DNA of 64,000 nucleotides from Symsagittifera roscoffensis (taxonomy: Eukaryota > Xenacoelomorpha > Acoela > Convolutidae): positions 76,051,786 to 76,115,785 of the forward strand of contig NC_087065.1 in the NCBI RefSeq assembly GCF_963678635.1. Reading direction: 5' to 3'. The position numbers were made by a program, and so were the translations under genes. Below the pieces are notes generated by a model that was given only the letters and a program-made list of their open reading frames with translations, searched no databases and was not told the DNA's origin. Below are positions 22,506 through 33,499 of this stretch, piece after piece. The stretch's first letter is position 1, and every line of letters starts with the position of its first letter.

Positions 22506-25224
22506 CGACCTTTTTTTTAGGTCTACCAAATTGATCTCTCAGTTCACTCTAAAGACTCTAAGTTGACACCGCAGGCAAATTTGTGAAAAAAGAGGCCAAC
22601 AGGCGTTTTATAAACTTTTTCGAAAATTTCGACCGAAAAATCGCAAATCCCGTTTTTTCGGCGCGCGCTCCCCCTCAAAATAAGTGTACATTTGCGCCGA
22701 AAGCGTCTTCAGAAAAATTTTAAAGTCAGTCAGCCAAACATGGCTAGATCAATTAGTACACAGGGGTGACCTTTGGGTCGGCAGGGGTTCAAATCCACAA
22801 ACTAGAAGCGTCCAACCCCCCCCCCCTCCCCTAAATCCGCTACTGGTTTTGGTGATTCTTTTTGGGCTGATAATTGTTTGGATTGTACAAAACTTTTATA
22901 GATTTGTCAACAGAACGCAACACAATGAAAAAGATATAAAAACAAAAAAGAAGTAGCACGTCGTCAGAAGTAGCATCCAACTCACCTGAAGCCAAAAAAC
23001 ATATAAATTATAAATGGAAAGAAGAAAAAACGGAGAAAAAATTGGAACCCACAAAAGCTAAGCAAGAACTCATAAGTTTCAAAAATTTGAATTATGTTTT
23101 TTTTCTGAAAATTATTTTCTGAACAGCTATAGTAGGCAGTAACAAACCATCTAAATCTTTAGAAGCAAAATGATACAACACGAACATAAAAAAAAGAAGG
23201 CAAAAAAAAACTTAAAAAATGTTGAAAAATTTTTTTAGGTGAACCAAAAGGTTCGTATGTCTCAATAAAAAATATCTAGTGCCCAGCTAAAGCTAGAAGA
23301 AACTGTTATAAATTTTTGGCAATTTTTCTTCTGATGCGGACTGAAATAGGTATTTTCAAAAATTGGACTGGCCAAACCTGAGTTGGTTCTCTACTAAAAT
23401 AGTTGAGAAGAGTTAAAATATTTGACCGTTAGGAATCTTCCCTGAGATATCACATTTTTTTTACAAACAATTGAGGAGTCACCACTTCGGTAAAAATTTA
23501 TCGCACGCGGTTCTTTCTATGAAAACTTTCATCTCAGATTTCATAGGGTAGTTTCTAAGAAAAGTCGAAAAGTTTCTAAAAAGCCGTCAAACGTTCAAAA
23601 CTTCACTTTTCGAAAATCATTTGATTTTTTTGCAAAAGCAGGACGTGGCCGCTTAAGCAGAGAGCTTTTCCAAATCAGATTTTGATTGAACATTTAACCT
23701 ATGATTTAGCTGGGTAGTTTTTGAGAAAAGTCAAATAGTTTCACAAAACGGTACAAAAAAGAAGTATTGATTTTTTCGAGGGCCATATCTTTTGTGTTTG
23801 AAATTTTTTGGCAAAGTTCGCTTGTACAGCAGACTGTCTTACAACCTGCTGTTTCGGTTGAACACAACAACTCAAGATTCGGGAAGGCAATTTTTGCGAA
23901 AATCATAGTTTGAAAATACGGTACAAAATCAAGTTATAGATTTTTCGAGGGCCATAATTTTGTGTCTGAAACAAAACTATGCGCATCAATTATTCAAGGG
24001 TGATTCACACAACCCATTCATTCAATTAACCCAAAATTTCAGATTTTAAGATTTGAGAGAGTTTTTATTTTAAACAAAAAAAATGCCAGAAAATTTTTTC
24101 AAAAACTTGCCAGAAAAAATTGTAAAAACAGGGTCATTCTAGTGGTTTAGTGGAGAGCTCCGCAAACCGACGTGGTCAAATTTAAAAAATTGAAAAGGAT
24201 GACCAAAATTTATAAAATTTTTGAAAATCCGCCCCTCGAGAAAACCTTAGACCGCCCCTGAATTTGGGTCAAATAATCGCCCTAATAATCCTCCCAGTCT
24301 TTTTGGAACGCTGTATATAGTAAAGTAAAGAATTAGAGGATTATAAGATTATGCACGCACACAGAGAAACAGGATTTTTTTCATTGATACTCTTTTTTTG
24401 AAAATCGAAAGAATAGTTTTCTACAGTGCTTAAAATTTTTCAAACATGAAAAAAATTCGAAATTGTCTGAAAAAAAAACAATCCCATACCTTTTCATTCT
24501 CCAACAGTGGGACAATCCCACTGATTTCGTCCAACAGGAATTTTTAAGCTTTCGAAACTTCGCAAAAAAAATAACTAAGCTGATACAATTAGGCCGAGAC
24601 CGTGTAATCAAAAAAAAGTTAGCAAATAAAAAACAAAATTATTCGAAATCAGACTTAGTAAAATGACAAACTACAGAAACTTATATCATACTAAAAAGTT
24701 ATAATCAAAACAAAATCCCTGCATTACAAAGCAGGCCGATAAAAACATTAGCATATTAAAAAAATCACCTTGATAAGAAACGAAAAATTAGCCGAAGGAA
24801 ACTAGGCCAAAAACTACGAATCCAAAATAAAAAAATTGCATATCAGCAATTGAATTAATTGATTTTGTTACACTAGTTGTTAACCCGGAAAAACGTCTGC
24901 ATTCCGATTTGATAGCGCTTGCTAATTGCAAGTGAATAAATTAGCATCCACTGATTTTTGCCTTAGGCAACTTTTCACTGGCAGTCTGGGAAACACATCC
25001 CTCAAAATTACAGTTTTTCCTGAAGTGAAGTTTGTGCGTATGCTCAAAAAATCCAAAACGGTCGAACGGTGTTCAGTTTGGTTTCGTCCAAAATTGAGAC
25101 TCTGGAACAAAGGCGTTGGTCAAAGAAAGTCGAACCATGGGCTCTGTGACCCTTTCGGAGTTTCATTTGTATTTGTCGCTTCACGTTCTATATCCCGGGT
25201 CGAGGTTTTATGTTTCGGTGGACC

Positions 25225-25530
25225 CGACCAAAAAATGTTATGTTTCGTCCTTCTCAACCCAGAATGTATTTTTTTGACCGACTTAACACAAGCTGTCTTT
25301 GTTTCGATTATCTTCGACCGAGGAAGAACATTTCGATCAAGTTCGACCGAGGAAAAGCGTTTCGACCGAGGATTTTTTTCGACCGAGAAGAATTTCGACC
25401 CAGAAAAAACAGTTCGAATGAGTTCTACCGAGTAAAAGCAATTCGATGAGTTCGACCGAGGAGTTTTTTCGACCGAGAAAAAAAAACATTTTGACTCAGT
25501 TCGACCGAGGAAAAACGTAACTTTTGTCGA
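25225..25530 (+). repeat. TTCGACC minisatellite, array 3
   Basis: Third array. Its left edge differs (GGTGGACCCGACCAAAAAATG in place of TTCGACCGACTCTACC). The MITE tail that follows is cut near 25843, where module M2 begins. Confidence 0.75.
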
Positions 25531-27410
25531 CCTTTTTTTAGGTCTAACCAAATTGATCTCTCACTCTCTCAGTTCACTCTAAAGACTCTAAGTTGACGCC
25601 GCAGGCAAATTTTTGAAAAAACAGGCCAAAAGGCGTTTTATAAAATTTTTGGAAAATTTCGACCGAAAAATTGCAAATCGCGTTTTTTTGGCGCGCGCTC
25701 CCCTCAAAATAAGTGTACATTTGCGCCGAAAGCGTCTTTAGAAAAGTTTTAAAATCAGTCAGCCAAACTTGGCTAGATCAATTAGTACACAGGGGGACTT
25801 TTGGGTCGGCAGGGGTTCAAATCCACAAAATAGAAGCGTCCAACCAAAAGCAGGACAAGGCCGCTTAAGCAGAGAGCTTTTCAAAATCAGATTTTGACTG
25901 AACATTTAACCTAAGATTTAGCTGGCTAGTTTTTGAGAAAAGTCAAATAGTTTCACAAAACGGTACAAAAAAGAAGTATTGTCTTTTTCGAGGGCCATAT
26001 CTTTTGTGTTTGAAATTTGTTGGCAAAATTCGCTTGTACAGCAGACTTTCTTACAACCTGCTGTTTCGGTTGAACACAACAACTCAAGATTCGGTAGGGT
26101 AATTTTTGCGAAAATTCATAGTTTGAAAATACGGTACAAAATCAAGTTATAGATTTTTCGAGGGCCATAATTTTTGTGTCTGAAACAAAACTATGCGCAT
26201 CAATTATTCAAGGGTGATTTACACAACCCATTCACTCAATTAAACCCAAAATTTCAAATTTTTAGAATTGAGAGAGTTTTTTTTAAAACAAAAAAAATGC
26301 CAGAAAAATTTTTCAAAAACTTGCCAGAAAAAAATGTAAAAACAGGGTCATTCTAGTAGTTTAGTGGAGAGCTCCGTAAACCGACGTGGTCGAATTTAAA
26401 AAATTGAAAAGGATGACCAAAATTTACAAAATTTTTGAAAATCCGCCCCTCGAGAAAACCTTAGACCGCCCCTGAATTTGGGTCAAAGAATCGCCCCAAT
26501 AATCCTCCCAGTCTTTTTCGAACGCTGTATATAGTAAAGTAAAGGATTAGAAGATTAGAAGATTATGCACGCACACAGAGAAACAGGATTTTTTTCATTG
26601 ATACTCTTTTTTTGAAAATCGAAAGAATAGCTTTCTACAGAGCTTAAAATTTTTCAAACATGAAAAAAATTCGAAATTGTCTGAAAAAAAAACAATCCCA
26701 TACCTTTTCATTCTGCCTAATTTCGTTCAACAGGAGTTTTTAAGCTTTCGAAAATACGCAAAAAAAAATAACTTAGCTGATACAATTAAGCCGAGCCCGT
26801 GTAATCGAAAAAAAGTTAGCAACTAAAAAACAAAATTATTCGAAATCAGACTTAGTAAAATGACAAATTACAGAAACTTATATCATACTAAAAGGTTATA
26901 ATCAAAACAAAATCCCTGCATTACAAAGCAGGCCGATAAAAACATTACCATGTTAGAAAAATCACCTTGATAAGAAACGAAAAATTAGCCGAAGGAAACT
27001 AGGCCAAAAACTACGAATCCAAAATAAAAAAAATTGCATATCAGCAATTGAATAAATTGATTTTGTTACACTAGTTGTTAACCCGGAAAAACGTCTACAT
27101 TCCGATTTGATAGCGCTTGCTAATTGCAAGCGTAATAAATTAGCATCTACTGATTTTTGCCTTAGGCAACGTTTCACTGGCAGTCTGGGAAACACATCCC
27201 TCAAAATTACAGTTTTTCCTGAAGTGAAGTTTGTGTCTATGCTCAAAAAATCCAAAACGGTCGAACGGTGTTCGGTTTGGTTTCGTCCAAAATTGAGACT
27301 CCGGAACAAAGGCGTTGGTCAAAGAAAGTCGAACCATGGGCTCTGTGACCTTTTCGGAGTTTCATTTGTATTTGTCGCTTCACGCTCTGTATCCCGGGTC
27401 GAGGTTTTAT

Positions 27411-27722
27411 AATTCGACCGACTCTACCAAAAAATGGTATGTTTCGTCTGTCTCGACCCAGGCTCGATATTTTTTGACCGACCTGACCCAAGCTGTCTTT
27501 GTTTCGACTATCTTCGACCGAGGAAGAATATTTCGACCAAGTTCGACCGAGGAAAAGCGTTTCGACCGAGGATTTTTTTCGACCGAGAAGAATTTCGATC
27601 GAGAAAAAACAGTTCGAATGAGTTCTGCCGAGGAAAAGCAATTCGATGAGTTCGACCGAGGAGTTTTTTCGACCGAGAAAAAACATTTCGACTCTGTTCG
27701 ACCGAGAAAAAACGTAGCTTTT
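27411..27722 (+). repeat. TTCGACC minisatellite, array 4
   Basis: Fourth array, with the long unit set of arrays 1 and 3. The MITE tail after it is cut near 27890, where element family C begins. Confidence 0.75.
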
Positions 27723-27884
27723 GTCGACCTTTTTTTAGGCCTACCAAATTGATCTCTTAGTTCACTGTAAAGGCTCTAATTTGACGCCGCAGTCAAATTT
27801 GTGAAAAAAAACAGGCCAAAAGGCGTTTATGCACTTTTTGGAAAACTTCGACCGAAAAATCGCAAATCGCGTTTTTTAGCGCGC

Positions 27885-28732
27885 ATAACGTAGTCCTGGA
27901 TACACTAATGCAGGGCGGATTTAGGGGGGTGGGCGGGGTGATGCGGACGCCTTTCCTCAGGGATTTGACCCCTGCCGACCCAAAGGACCCCCCTTTGTAC
28001 TAATTTGAGATATCCATTTTGTTGATGGCCTCCAAAAATTTTCTACGCGATTTTTTGGTCAAAAGTTTCCAACAAGTGCCTAAAAACGCCTTTTTTGGCC
28101 TGTTCTCTCAAAATTTGGCCAAAGTTGGAATAAAACAGTGCTTTGGGAGAGCTCGAAAAATTAATTTGGTCGACCTAAAAAAAAAATTTTTTTGAAAATC
28201 CGCCCCCCCTCCCCCTCGAGAAAATCCTAGATCCGCCACTGCACTAATGTTGGATTTTTTTTCATTTTGCTTAATAACTTTTTACAAAAACCCTGGCTTT
28301 TTTATCAATGCTTTGATCATTTTCTGATAATGAAAAAGTTCATTTTTTTTAAAAAAAATAATTGTCCTTGAAAAAATTTGCCTAAGTTTAAAAGTTTGTG
28401 GCTTGCGTTATATGATTTATGAAAACAGCTCTTGAACAATTCAGGTCGTTTTCTATGCATTGTAAATGCAAGACTGTCCAAACTGTGGTTCTTTGACTAA
28501 ACCAAGGTCTTGTCACTTGCATTTGGTTACGAATCAACCCGAAATTTTTCAGAAAAAATTTTTAGAAAATAATCAAATTTTTGGTTTATGGAAAAAACTT
28601 TTCATGTGTTTTCATATATGGAAAAATGCTTGTCATAGAAATTTCATACAGTTTTCTGTACGTATAGAATTGTATGACAAGAAGTGTTTCATTTATGGAA
28701 ATTGTATGATAAGAATTTTTGGTCAACCCGGG
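27885..28732 (-). mobile_element. Element family C, truncated and interrupted by a MITE
   Basis: Matches the reverse complement of the interior of the copy at 41786-42580 (GCATAACGTA, TTGGATCC-like blocks). It ends at the shared terminal motif GGTCAACCCGGG at 28732. A family A MITE (27911-28241) sits inside it. No coding capacity. Confidence 0.6.
27911..28241 (-). mobile_element. hAT MITE family A with perfect 8-bp target duplication
   Basis: Starts CAGGGCGGATTTAGG and ends CCTAGATCCGCCACTG, flanked on both sides by cactaatg. It is inverted relative to the copy at 222-637. This is the cleanest evidence that the family moves as a hAT element. Confidence 0.9.
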
Positions 28733-28749
28733 TACTTGTCTTCTACCAA

Positions 28750-29400
28750 TTCTAAATTCAATTCAAAAAACTAAATTTCCTTTCCGTAAATACCTGCTTT
28801 CAAAGTTGATTTCACAAATTCAAAACTGAACTTAGAGAACTAAAATTATACAATTTTAATTCAGGTTAACCATATTAACCGAACACAAGAAAAAAAAACG
28901 TGCTAAACTGAAATGATAAACTTGCAACAACCTATCAACAAACTGTAGTATCAAAAAAACTGCTGTATTGGAGGATAACGCCCTAAAAAAATCAAATACC
29001 ACATGATGAGTCATATCACCTTAAATTATTTAGTAGAAAAAAGGCTAACAGCTGAGAAAACTGAAATAAAATGTTCACCATGATCGTTTGCTCAGCATTT
29101 CCTTTCCAGTCCGGTTTTTTATTGGTTTTGTAAGTTGATCATGACTTTTTTCATCTTCAAAACTGAATGTTGAATTGAACTTTGAGTGTTGAACCGTATG
29201 TTTGTTAACTGCGTAAGATATCTGTAACAAGTGTGAAAAGTAAATGATACTTGCTTTTGATGAATATATTTGGCAATTGTTGAAATAAATCTGGAAATGA
29301 TCATTTAGTGGCACATAACGTCTATTCATGTATTCATTTATACACTTTTTTGATAGATTGACTGTTTACACCGTCCAACAAAAACGAAAATTCCCTTTAT
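28750..29400. other. No gene seen
   Basis: AT-rich sequence between element C and the inverted-repeat element at 29.4 kb. Overlapping short frames on the minus strand near 29.1-29.3 kb have no support. Confidence 0.4.
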
Positions 29401-29412
29401 CAGAATGACATG

Positions 29413-29797
29413 TCTGTACAAAATAGTCCCATACAAAAGAGTCCGGAAAAGTCTGAAAAAGAACGAAAAAACAGTCAGATACAAAACAGTCCGAAAAAAA
29501 GTCCCAAGTAATAATTGTTTTTAAAAAGCCGGTAGTTGTTTTTAATCAACAATCATAAAGAACAAAATAGTAACCACCGCTGTCGCGCCAACGTGTTGCG
29601 AGCTTACCAACAGAGGGTAGGACTTAATACGAAATTTATAGCCGGTTATCGCCGTGAAGCGGCGACGCGCGTGCAGCGCGCCCACCGGCGACCTTAAACC
29701 GGACTGTTTTGTATTGGACTGTTTTTCCCCTCCATTACATGGTTTTTCGGATTGTTTTGTATTGGACTAGTTTTGTATGAGACTGTTTTGTATATGC
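29413..29797. mobile_element. Inverted-repeat element with GC-rich T-shaped core
   Basis: Both ends carry iterated, mutually inverted motifs: ATACAAAACAGTCC-type units on the left (29413-29495) and GGACTGTTTTGTAT units on the right (29700-29795). The middle holds a GC-rich core at 29641-29689. No coding frame. The right end lies about 10 bp before the start codon of the Gal3ST exon. Target duplications are not clear. Confidence 0.6.
29641..29689. repeat. Three-way-junction (T-shaped) palindrome
   Basis: An outer stem, GCCGGT (29641-29646) with ACCGGC (29684-29689), encloses two perfect hairpins. One is TCGCCG/CGGCGA with loop TGAAG (29649-29665). The other is GCGCG/CGCGC with loop TGCAG (29667-29681). 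Nearly every base of the 49-bp core is paired, in a region that is otherwise AT-rich. Confidence 0.8.
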
Positions 29798-29804
29798 ACC
29801 CAAA

Positions 29805-30014
29805 ATGAATACCTTCAATTTAAAATTACTGACGTTGCTGTTTGTTTCAGTTACATGTCTCTATTTTTGTTCTGACAAATTAAATGTCTTTCCAATTTTG
29901 ATGTTGGGAGATTCTTTGACAGATTCATCAATTTTAGAATATAATAATCAGCCTATTTCAACCATCAAAAAATGTCAAAAAATAAAAAATGTAGCGATGG
30001 TCAAAACTCATAAG
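29805..30014 (+). CDS. Galactose-3-O-sulfotransferase-like gene, first coding exon
   Basis: Encodes 70 residues. A short N-terminus and a hydrophobic segment (about residues 5-23, LKLLTLLFVSVTCLYF) suit a type II Golgi membrane protein. A luminal stem follows, and the exon ends with CQKIKNVAMVKTHK. The KTHK that closes it is the beginning of the PAPS-binding loop of Gal3ST enzymes, which continues T-(A/G)-S-S-T in the next exon. A canonical donor, AAG/GTAAGC, follows in phase 0. Exons matching the rest of this family lie on the same strand at 48742 and 49901, so I assign all three to one gene of about 20.7 kb. The exon or exons for the rest of the loop (some 70 residues) were not found with confidence. 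Confidence 0.65.
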
Positions 30015-30118
30015 GTAAGCTATAGTCACTTTCTATATATGGTTCAACATATACCATGCGCAATTTGATCGCGAGATGAAAAATCATTTGAACGTTTCCG
30101 CACTCAGTAAAAAGAGAA

Positions 30119-30345
30119 AATAATAGATTATAATAGATTTTTATTGTCAGCCTCCATAAATTTTAAAAAGAATTGATTACAATCGATTAAAAATTGATTG
30201 AACTGTTACTATTTTTCGGAACAATAATAATCATTATAATCGAATAATCCATTATAATCGATTAAAATCGATTATTATTTTGAAAGTCTTCTCAAATTTT
30301 ATTGAATTAAAATCCATTATAATGGATTGTAATCCATTATTATTC
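30119..30345. repeat. AT-rich palindromic element, family E
   Basis: Iterated AATCGATTATAATCGATTAT-type palindromes and AATCCATTATAATGGATT, with a shared internal block (TTTATTGTCAGCCTCC). The reverse complement of that block recurs at 38466-38490. Related copies lie at 38366-38510 and about 46369-46497. No coding capacity. Confidence 0.6.
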
Positions 30346-30439
30346 AACAAACGTCATCGCTTCATTTCGTTTTATTTTTGTTTTGTTTTGCGTGCTTTTC
30401 AGTTGGTTACCGAATTAAAAGAAATTGTATTTTTGTACT

Positions 30440-30810
30440 TATAGCCAAGGGTTCGACCCCCTTCCGACCCAAAAGGTCCCCCCATTTTCCTCCCCACTAT
30501 TTAGTGTTATCTTACTATTTTGAGGTCCCCCACTATTTTGAGACATCCATTTTTGGCTTACTGACCCTAATTTTTTTGCTAAAGGCGCCTTCAGCGCCAA
30601 TATAACAATTTTGAGGGGGAGGCGATTTTTTTGGTCAAATTTTTCCGAAAAGTGCCTAAAAATGCCTTTTTTTGTCCGTTTTTTCAAAATTGTGCCTGCG
30701 GCGCAAAAAAATTTGACCCAAACAAGGTTTTTTTAGTGCCCTGCAATCAATCTAATTAACCTAAGAAAATTCGAAAAAATTTTCCAGAATTTTTTGAAAA
30801 TCCGCCACCC
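30440..30810 (-). mobile_element. Degenerate family A hAT MITE
   Basis: Reading the minus strand gives the family A interior (AAAAAGGCATTTTTAGGCAC, GGGTCGGAAGGGGGTCGAACC). Both terminal repeats are eroded. AAAATCCGCCACCC near 30800 is the remnant of one end. Confidence 0.5.
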
Positions 30811-30814
30811 AAAG

Positions 30815-31190
30815 TTCAACGAACAAAGTGATAGATTTCGCTCCTAGTAACAAATAAATTATGGCAATAACAAGACCAATTGAGTTGGCTCATTTCATAT
30901 TGGAACGCATCAAGGCGCCGCGTACTTATGCTATAAGAACTTAGCATATCGCGCGTTAGTTATCGCAAAATAGCCAAAATAACAATTTTCTATCTACCAT
31001 GATTTTACGAAAAATGATCAATGTCTGTTTGCTTAACTCTAGCTCCAAACATTAATTTCTTTCAGATGATCTAAGAAAAATCCCTCAAACTGCTTAGTTA
31101 AGAATTCAAAAACGACAAAAAAAACGACAAGCTTTTATTCCGCTTTTTTTCGAAACCACCTAAAGCGAAATTATTCCGCCCTTCTCATTG
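30815..31190 (+). mobile_element. Degenerate Helentron-like family B relic
   Basis: Contains GATTTCGCTCCTAGTAACAA, CGCGCGTTAGTTATCGC and TTTACGAAAAATGATCA in the order of intact copies. Both ends are lost. Confidence 0.55.
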
Positions 31191-31219
31191 CCAAAAAAAA
31201 AACAATTTTTTTGCCATTT

Positions 31220-32720
31220 TTATTATTAATTGCTTGTATGTGTGTGTCGAATCCTTGTTATGATTTTTTTCTTAATCGGCAGAACCATAATTACATATTT
31301 TTGCATGCTGCTGTGTATCTGCTAAGTAGGTCATGATCAAAAAGTTATATCAGTGGTCCTATTCATTGCTCAAATGACCCTAAATGAGTTTTCGATAATA
31401 ATAGTAACATTTTTTTCTTGAGTAAGCTCGAAAAGAATTGAGTTGTTCCCAAAGTCGAAATATACCCGTAATTACTTATCCAAAAATATTTACACTGTTT
31501 TTAACGATTTTATAATTTTTGGTTTCCTCGGGATTTTTACAGGGAAATCCGCTGTCGTATAATTTTTTTAAAGAAAATCTCTGTGATTTGCAAGACGGAA
31601 AATATTACTTATATAACTTTTCGAACTGAAAATTTCTCAAATTTTACGCATTTTATGATATTTTATATTTTTAGCATTATTCTTTTTCTAAGGACTCTTG
31701 GACAATACGCGAGTGGGATTTATATCTGTTTATACCTGTGGACAAAACTGAAACCGCGATATTGAAAATATTAAAAGAAAACTTTACTCAAAATCAGATA
31801 AATTTGGATTTCTAAGACTGAGTTTACCCCGGTTTATAATCACAGCAAAATTCAAAGCTGAAAAAAAGTAAGCGAACAGATTGGCGCTGATAAGCAAAAC
31901 TCTCAACTGTTCCTTTTAAAGCCAATCATGTTCGATTCAATGCTGTTTCAGCACTGTTATACCCCAAAATAAGTTGTTCAGTTGGTCGTTTTTTTTTGTT
32001 TAATTGAAAAAACAAATGGTTGATAAAGCAACGATAGCTTCAGTAGAGTTGTTTACAGCAAACCATAAATTTAAATACCGCAAACAACTTAAATGTTCCC
32101 ATCTGAATCTCCCACGGTAACGACAGCCTGCCTTAGGAAAAAATCATAAATATATAAGATTAGCTCAATTTTGTAGCACTTAAACCAATCCGAACAAAGA
32201 AGATTTGGAAATTTAATGAAATAAAATACGTTTTGCGTCAATGCAGTCCGATTTCAGCGACTCTTACATTTTTGTTTTGCTCAAACATCATTAAACGAAA
32301 CTTGTGCATTTTTATTTCAGGACCGCATTTTCAACATGGATAAGAACAAATTTTTACGTCCAAGCACTTAATCGTCCTTTGCAAATTTTGTTCATGAAAT
32401 AACACTGAGATTTTTTTGAAAATTTTCGAAATCTTAGTTATCAATGAATCAGCTATGACAATCTATGGAAACAGATATTGAGACTTGCAAAAACATGAAA
32501 TCGTAAGTGAGTTTATCAAATTTGCACATTTAGATCACTATATTTCACGAGATAATAAAATAAGTGCTTGTATGAGCGTGTGAACGTCCTGAGTGCCTCT
32601 TCAAGTCTATGAAATAGCCTTGTTTCCAATTTGACAATGATTTTTTTAAAAATCCCCCTAGACGCTATGAAAATTAAAAAGTGACGCATTCACTGTCTGT
32701 GAATCTATTATTAAGAGCAA
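31220..32720. other. Gal3ST intron, no certain exon
   Basis: A strong acceptor-like GGATTTTTACAG near 31540 is followed by 28 open codons, but no donor follows before the stop. A second acceptor-like TTTATTTCAG lies near 32321. Neither can be assigned to the Gal3ST gene. Confidence 0.35.
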
Positions 32721-32723
32721 ACA

Positions 32724-33264
32724 AGACTGCTCGTATCAGGGCGAAGCCCTGAATGTTCCGACTGCCTTTAAGGTTTATGCAGCAGCAGTAATAATATAAA
32801 AAAAATTAAATGAAATAAAATAAAACGAAAATTTTTTTTCTAAAATTTGAAATTTTTTATGAAAATCATCCCCCACACGCCATATAAAGTACAAAAGAAT
32901 AGATTTCGCTCCTAGTAACAATGCAATTATGGCAAATAAGCTTCGTTCAACCAATTTGGAACTATTTATAAGAAGGATTAAATCTCCGCTTACGCGTTAA
33001 TAGCGCGAATTATATCGCGCGTTAATTGTCCCAAATTGGTCAAAATGGCCAAAATAGCAAACTTTAAACCCTCATAACTTTACGAAAAATGATCACAGGT
33101 GAAATATCTTTTCAAACTTAAGCTCAGGACAACAATACCTTTCAAATGATATGAAAAAATTCCGTCAAAAATGGCTAGTTAAAAAGTCGAAATTTGTCTG
33201 AAGAAAAAAAAAAACCCACCCCGAGCACAAATATTCCGTTACGTTCGTATCGAAAGTCGGAACA
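32724..33264 (-). mobile_element. Helentron-like non-autonomous element, family B
   Basis: On the plus strand it begins AAGACTGCTCGTATCAGGG and ends AAAGTCGGAACAA. The structure is explained at 35158-35701. A further degenerate internal copy follows directly (about 33265-33500). Confidence 0.75.
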
Positions 33265-33499
33265 ATAACTTGCCTGAATTCAGTTTCGAATGATTTCTGC
33301 GCTGGTTAAATCACCGCTTCCGTGTTCATATCAGAATATTTATCGCAGAGTATTTATCTCAAATTAGTTAACACTGAAAATTTTCGAACCCCCATACGTT
33401 TTCAAAGAATGATCATAGTGAAGCATCTGATCGTTTGATCTCAGGACATCAAATTTCCAAATGATATAAGAAAGATCGCTCAAAACTACTGCAATTTTG

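Larger units (their letters stand above)
18690..27900. repeat. Higher-order repeat block
   Basis: About 9 kb built from a few modules in varying order. M1 copies are at about 18722-19576, 22010-22835, 25014-25845 and 27207-27893. M2 (AAAGCAGGACGTGGCCGC) is at about 20083-20590, 21223-21733, 23603-24130 and 25846-26345. M3 (GGGTCATTCTAGTGGTTTAG) is at 24131-24768 and 26346-26948. M4 (TTGCATATCAGCAATTGAAT to GCTTGCTAATTGCAAG) is at 21770, 24770 and 26950. The last two M4-M1-M2-M3 cycles repeat with a period near 2.2 kb. Between others an extra module (about 20690-21220 and 23050-23600) is inserted. Copies are visibly diverged, so this is not a recent assembly duplicate. Many short open frames here are translations of repeat sequence, not genes. 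Confidence 0.8.

Noticed and set aside
31542-31813. Candidate missing Gal3ST exons with family-like peptides after TTTTTACAG and TATTTTTAG
   Set aside because: No donor precedes the in-frame stops, and the similarity to the PAPS loop depends on choosing phases freely.
32322-32396. Possible Gal3ST exon after TTTATTTCAG
   Set aside because: The only family-like reading is not in the phase left by the upstream donor, and no donor follows.
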